Assembly (NCBI GenBank): GCA_951640165.1
Contig: OX621234.1
Coordinates: forward strand, 23,688,549 to 23,752,548
DNA from: Pseudoips prasinana
Lineage: Eukaryota; Arthropoda; Insecta; Lepidoptera; Nolidae
Length of the DNA: 64,000 nucleotides
Direction: 5' to 3'
Of this stretch, positions 60,560 to 64,000 are shown in pieces. The position numbers and the translations under genes are program-made. The stretch's first letter is position 1; every line of letters starts with the position of its first letter. The notes below the pieces were generated by a model. It made no database searches. It had not been told where the DNA came from and saw only the letters and a list, made by a program, of their open reading frames with translations.

Positions 60560-63500
60560 AACCTACTATTTTCTCTGTCTTACAAATATGGTTTAACTGG
60601 GCAACCCAGTTAGTTAGAATGTAAGTTTAAATTAAATTCCTCTGAACATATTAACCACAAAAATATTACATACCTGGAATTTCCTTTATTGACCGCTATT
60701 GAGTTTTCAAAAACCGTTCTGCTGCGACGGGTCAAACGTATGTAAAAATAACAATATACCTGATCTTAAGGTACCAGTAACGAAACCAATATCGATGTTC
60801 ATACGATACTGTCTTATTTCATATACTAAAATACTAGTGCATATATAAATGATACTAAAATAACCAGAAACTTCACATTAAGTGCACTATGGAAACTAAA
60901 CTAGCTTGTGCTATTTATCAACAGAAATGAATAACATTCCAGGGCACTCGGAGGAACTTTGTAATATAATTCCAATAGTTCACACCACTCTGTAGTTTTC
61001 AGAAACAAGAATTTGGGAAGGGCTCCACGCTTGTAGTTCAAGAGTGTTTTACGAGTGTATTTGTTGTGAATACTTTGGATTAAATCAATGTTTTTTCGCT
61101 ATGAATAGTAAAAATTATTTATTTTCAGTATTATTGTATGAATAACGCTTTAGTTACTTATAGCTGAGCTTGTAAATGAGCATTTTTTTTGCATTGTTTT
61201 GTTCTTATACATGCTCGATAAAATCATGGTTATTTCACATAAAAAATATGTTTTGTGAAATTCATTTGAATAATTCATAGAGTCGACACAACACACACTA
61301 CACAATTGGGTGTGTTGTGTGTATTGTGTATCTAGTTGTTTTGGCACAACTCACTCTCCACAACACAAATCCTTCCAGACAATACAAATTTACTAATTTT
61401 ACTGGATTATTTTCTAAAACAATGTGTTTAAATCTATTTGTTACATAATATGTGTCAACGCCATGGGAAATCCTGGCGATCTGTAGTACAGGCTTGCGTA
61501 GTTCAGACACCAGACTCTAGGAAACAAAATGTAAATAAATTCATTATGTACTTATCAATGTAATTATCATTGTTTGTAAACAGAAATATATATTTTCTTT
61601 TAGTAATCTGATACCAATTAAAAAGCTAAATTTGGATCTTGAATTTACCGATATTTAAAGTATTCCGTGACGTACATTTATTTATTTATTTAGGACAACC
61701 AGTAACTGTTACATTATTGCTAGTCTAAATACAACACTTAAAAATTAAAATCAAATGCACAGTTTATTAAGGTGTCACAACATGCACAGATTCATGACAC
61801 TCGTGACATCAGTAAAAAACAAACAATATATAACAACTAAAACTAAATATAAAATGAAGAATACTATAGCTCAAATAAAATAAAACTTTAGAAAACAAAA
61901 TTAACATAAGAAACGAAACATAAAATATAAAACAAAGAGTAAAAAGTGAATATTAATGATAAAACAATTAAAATTACTTAATAATATCAAAACATATTTA
62001 CCAATCAGCATCTAGAAGATGTTTTCATTAAAATCAAGACTATTTAAAACTTTACTATGTACATAATTGGTTGTTAACAGCATTACTACCACGGTTATTG
62101 TCATGTATTTTCGAGGAAATTAATCACCGGCATGTAATCCAACAAAATGTATTATTAATCTAACCCAAAACATTTCGATAAAGCATGTTTGCTTCGTAGT
62201 TGCATAATATGAACAGTATGAACGTGAATTTGTAAAGCATACACCGTCTTTTAACAAGTGGACAGTAAAACAAATTACGAGTTCATTCTATGGGTTATTG
62301 ATTGTGGGTTTGTGAATAACGGTTTGATGGAAGAAATTTCCTTTACCACCGTCTAGTAATAACCATAATGTAAACTACATGGCTGTGTTTTGTTGTTGAA
62401 ACATATATAGCAGCGATATATATTTTATTATAGTTGTTGGTTTTCCAAATAATAAATAAATAATTAAAATGTATATGTTTATTTCAATAAATCCATGCGA
62501 CTGATATACAAACGAAACAATAAAATTGTGCACGTTCATTGGAACTTAATTATGGGTGATTAACCCAACCTTTCGCTTGCTTTTAGGACCTTTAGCTGAG
62601 CTTTATCAGATAATAATATACACAAGCGCGTAAAGAATCATGGCTCTAATTCATTCAAGGCAATATAAAGCACGCACAAGTACACAATATGACAAAAAAT
62701 AAATAAAAGACATTTGGGAATTAGTGGACAGTTAGGTAGAATTGTATTTATTTATGTGATTATAAACATTTCGCAGAGGAGGCTTGTATATCTATGCAAT
62801 ATTTCAAATAAGATTACCTCTTGAGTGACTTTGCCGCAGAATGAAGACACAAGTTACGTGAGATGATACACTAAAACTAACTTTTTATGAAATTTTACCG
62901 CAATTTGGGTACTTTGAGAATAAAATGATATTGCGTATAAAATTGAGTACTCTTTATGGTAGGACTTACTAATCCGGATGGTATACTGTTAGATTTCATT
63001 TATGTGATCCTAGTTGATAACCTTTGTCTTGCATTCGTAAATTTTTTGGCAGATTATTACTTGTCAACCAACGTTTCGCTGAAGTTCCAATTTGACATCT
63101 AACGACTAGCAATTTTTGTATGGCAACGCTTCATTTGGTAGAATTATTGTTAAGCTGATTATTATAATGACACAAAACGTTTGGGACATTTATCATTTGT
63201 CATATATTTTACTAGGCCACACAACTATTAGACGAATGAATGCCGTCACATAGGTTAGGTTACAGTATGACAAACACCGTACCAGAGGTGAATCGCGTTT
63301 GTAAATCTTAAACATTCTGCTACTTGAAAGTTCGCATTTTAGAAAGTGTCATTATGAAAAGCAGTCTGAACGAACAGTTGGTAACTGCGAGCTAAGAAAT
63401 AAAACAAAAAAATATGTTAAGATGGCAAATGATTATTCGGCGAAATAAAATTCTGCGAGACGTTAGTTGGCATGTAAAAATCTGGCAAACAATTTTCAGC

Positions 63501-64000
63501 GAAAGGCCAGAGCACCGACATAAGGTTGCTCATCGAAAATGAGGACTTTGTCTGGATTCGTCCATAAAACGGTAAAACGGTAACTGATTACTAACAAGCA
63601 AGACGAATTCTTGTAAACTAATTTGGTTCCATCAAAAATGTATATAGTTTTAAATTTACAATCGTTTTGTAAGTACACGCTAACGTGACTTCTTGTATCA
63701 ATATAATGGTCAGTGATTACCTTCCAGTCAATTTTGAATGAAAGTTTAAAGCATAGCGTGTGCTACGGTAAATAGTGCCAATACTTACTACGTTGTTGGT
63801 TTGAAATAAATTTGCATTATAACTCATTAAAACTATAGTATAACATTACACATTTTAAATGGTAACGTCGGTTAAATTATAGTTTTAATTCTAAAAGATA
63901 TTTTATGTGCTTAGTGATTATATTTACAAAGTATAAGTTTTCATTTATACTATGATCCATATACCCGTTTGTAGCTCTTAATTTTGGTCTCTTGCTAAAA
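60560..64000. other. AT-rich stretch without genes
   Basis: No coding region, RNA gene or clear mobile element is recognised. A palindromic (ACACAAC)-rich patch lies at 61290-61330. The phrase TAGGTTAGGTTACAG at 63251 recurs from about 45302. Confidence 0.42.

Overview
This window reads as nuclear DNA of an insect, almost certainly a moth or butterfly (Lepidoptera). It is AT-rich, has no dense coding and is full of repeats I recognise from lepidopteran genomes: tRNA-derived SINEs, short Helitrons beginning TC and ending in a GC-rich hairpin plus CTAG, CR1/Jockey-like and RTE-like LINE ends, and a Tigger-like transposon. Much of it behaves like a very long intron or gene flank. I see no true tRNA, rRNA, CRISPR or bacterial operon structure.

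The one host gene I can name is on the minus strand. A GC-rich first coding exon at 45777-45889 begins MAAVAGLYGLG and ends at a clean GTAAGT donor. That start matches the N-terminal inactivation 'ball' of the insect voltage-gated potassium channel Shaker (the ShB type). The channel core (T1, S1-S6, pore) is not seen, so the common exons probably lie beyond the left edge and about 45 kb of this window would be the first intron. A second GC-rich island (about 1290-2790) holds a weaker minus-strand exon candidate (1557-1628) and could be another alternative promoter or exon.

The most informative mobile element is a 2.76 kb TIR transposon (21270-24032). Its gene has a short first exon, a 99-bp intron and a long second exon with the YSDQCGGQNRN motif of a large insect protein family (I believe Pfam DUF7869). 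It is inactivated by one frameshift and three in-frame TAA codons. Next to it (24509-25000, minus) is a remnant of another widespread arthropod family (ERFHQDI motif).

The 32461-35224 block is a long inverted repeat with arms of about 640 bp. The left arm carries five head-to-tail copies of a short Helitron (32899-33730), and the right arm preserves the matching empty target site. At 52019-54271 a larger Helitron contains about nine copies of a ~134-bp internal tandem repeat. Other elements: a Tigger deletion derivative with a nested LINE end (14724-15555), LINE fragments (18905-19336, 41830-42180, 43955-44290), a Penelope-like GIY-YIG remnant (42290-42545), a heavily decayed Ty3/gypsy pol on the minus strand (57050-58960), several SINEs, and many near-perfect hairpins, including two consecutive perfect ones with identical AGGG loops (41296-41439).

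Some listed open frames begin with TTG, CTG or GTG; I treated such starts as unreliable. All homology statements are from recognition by eye.
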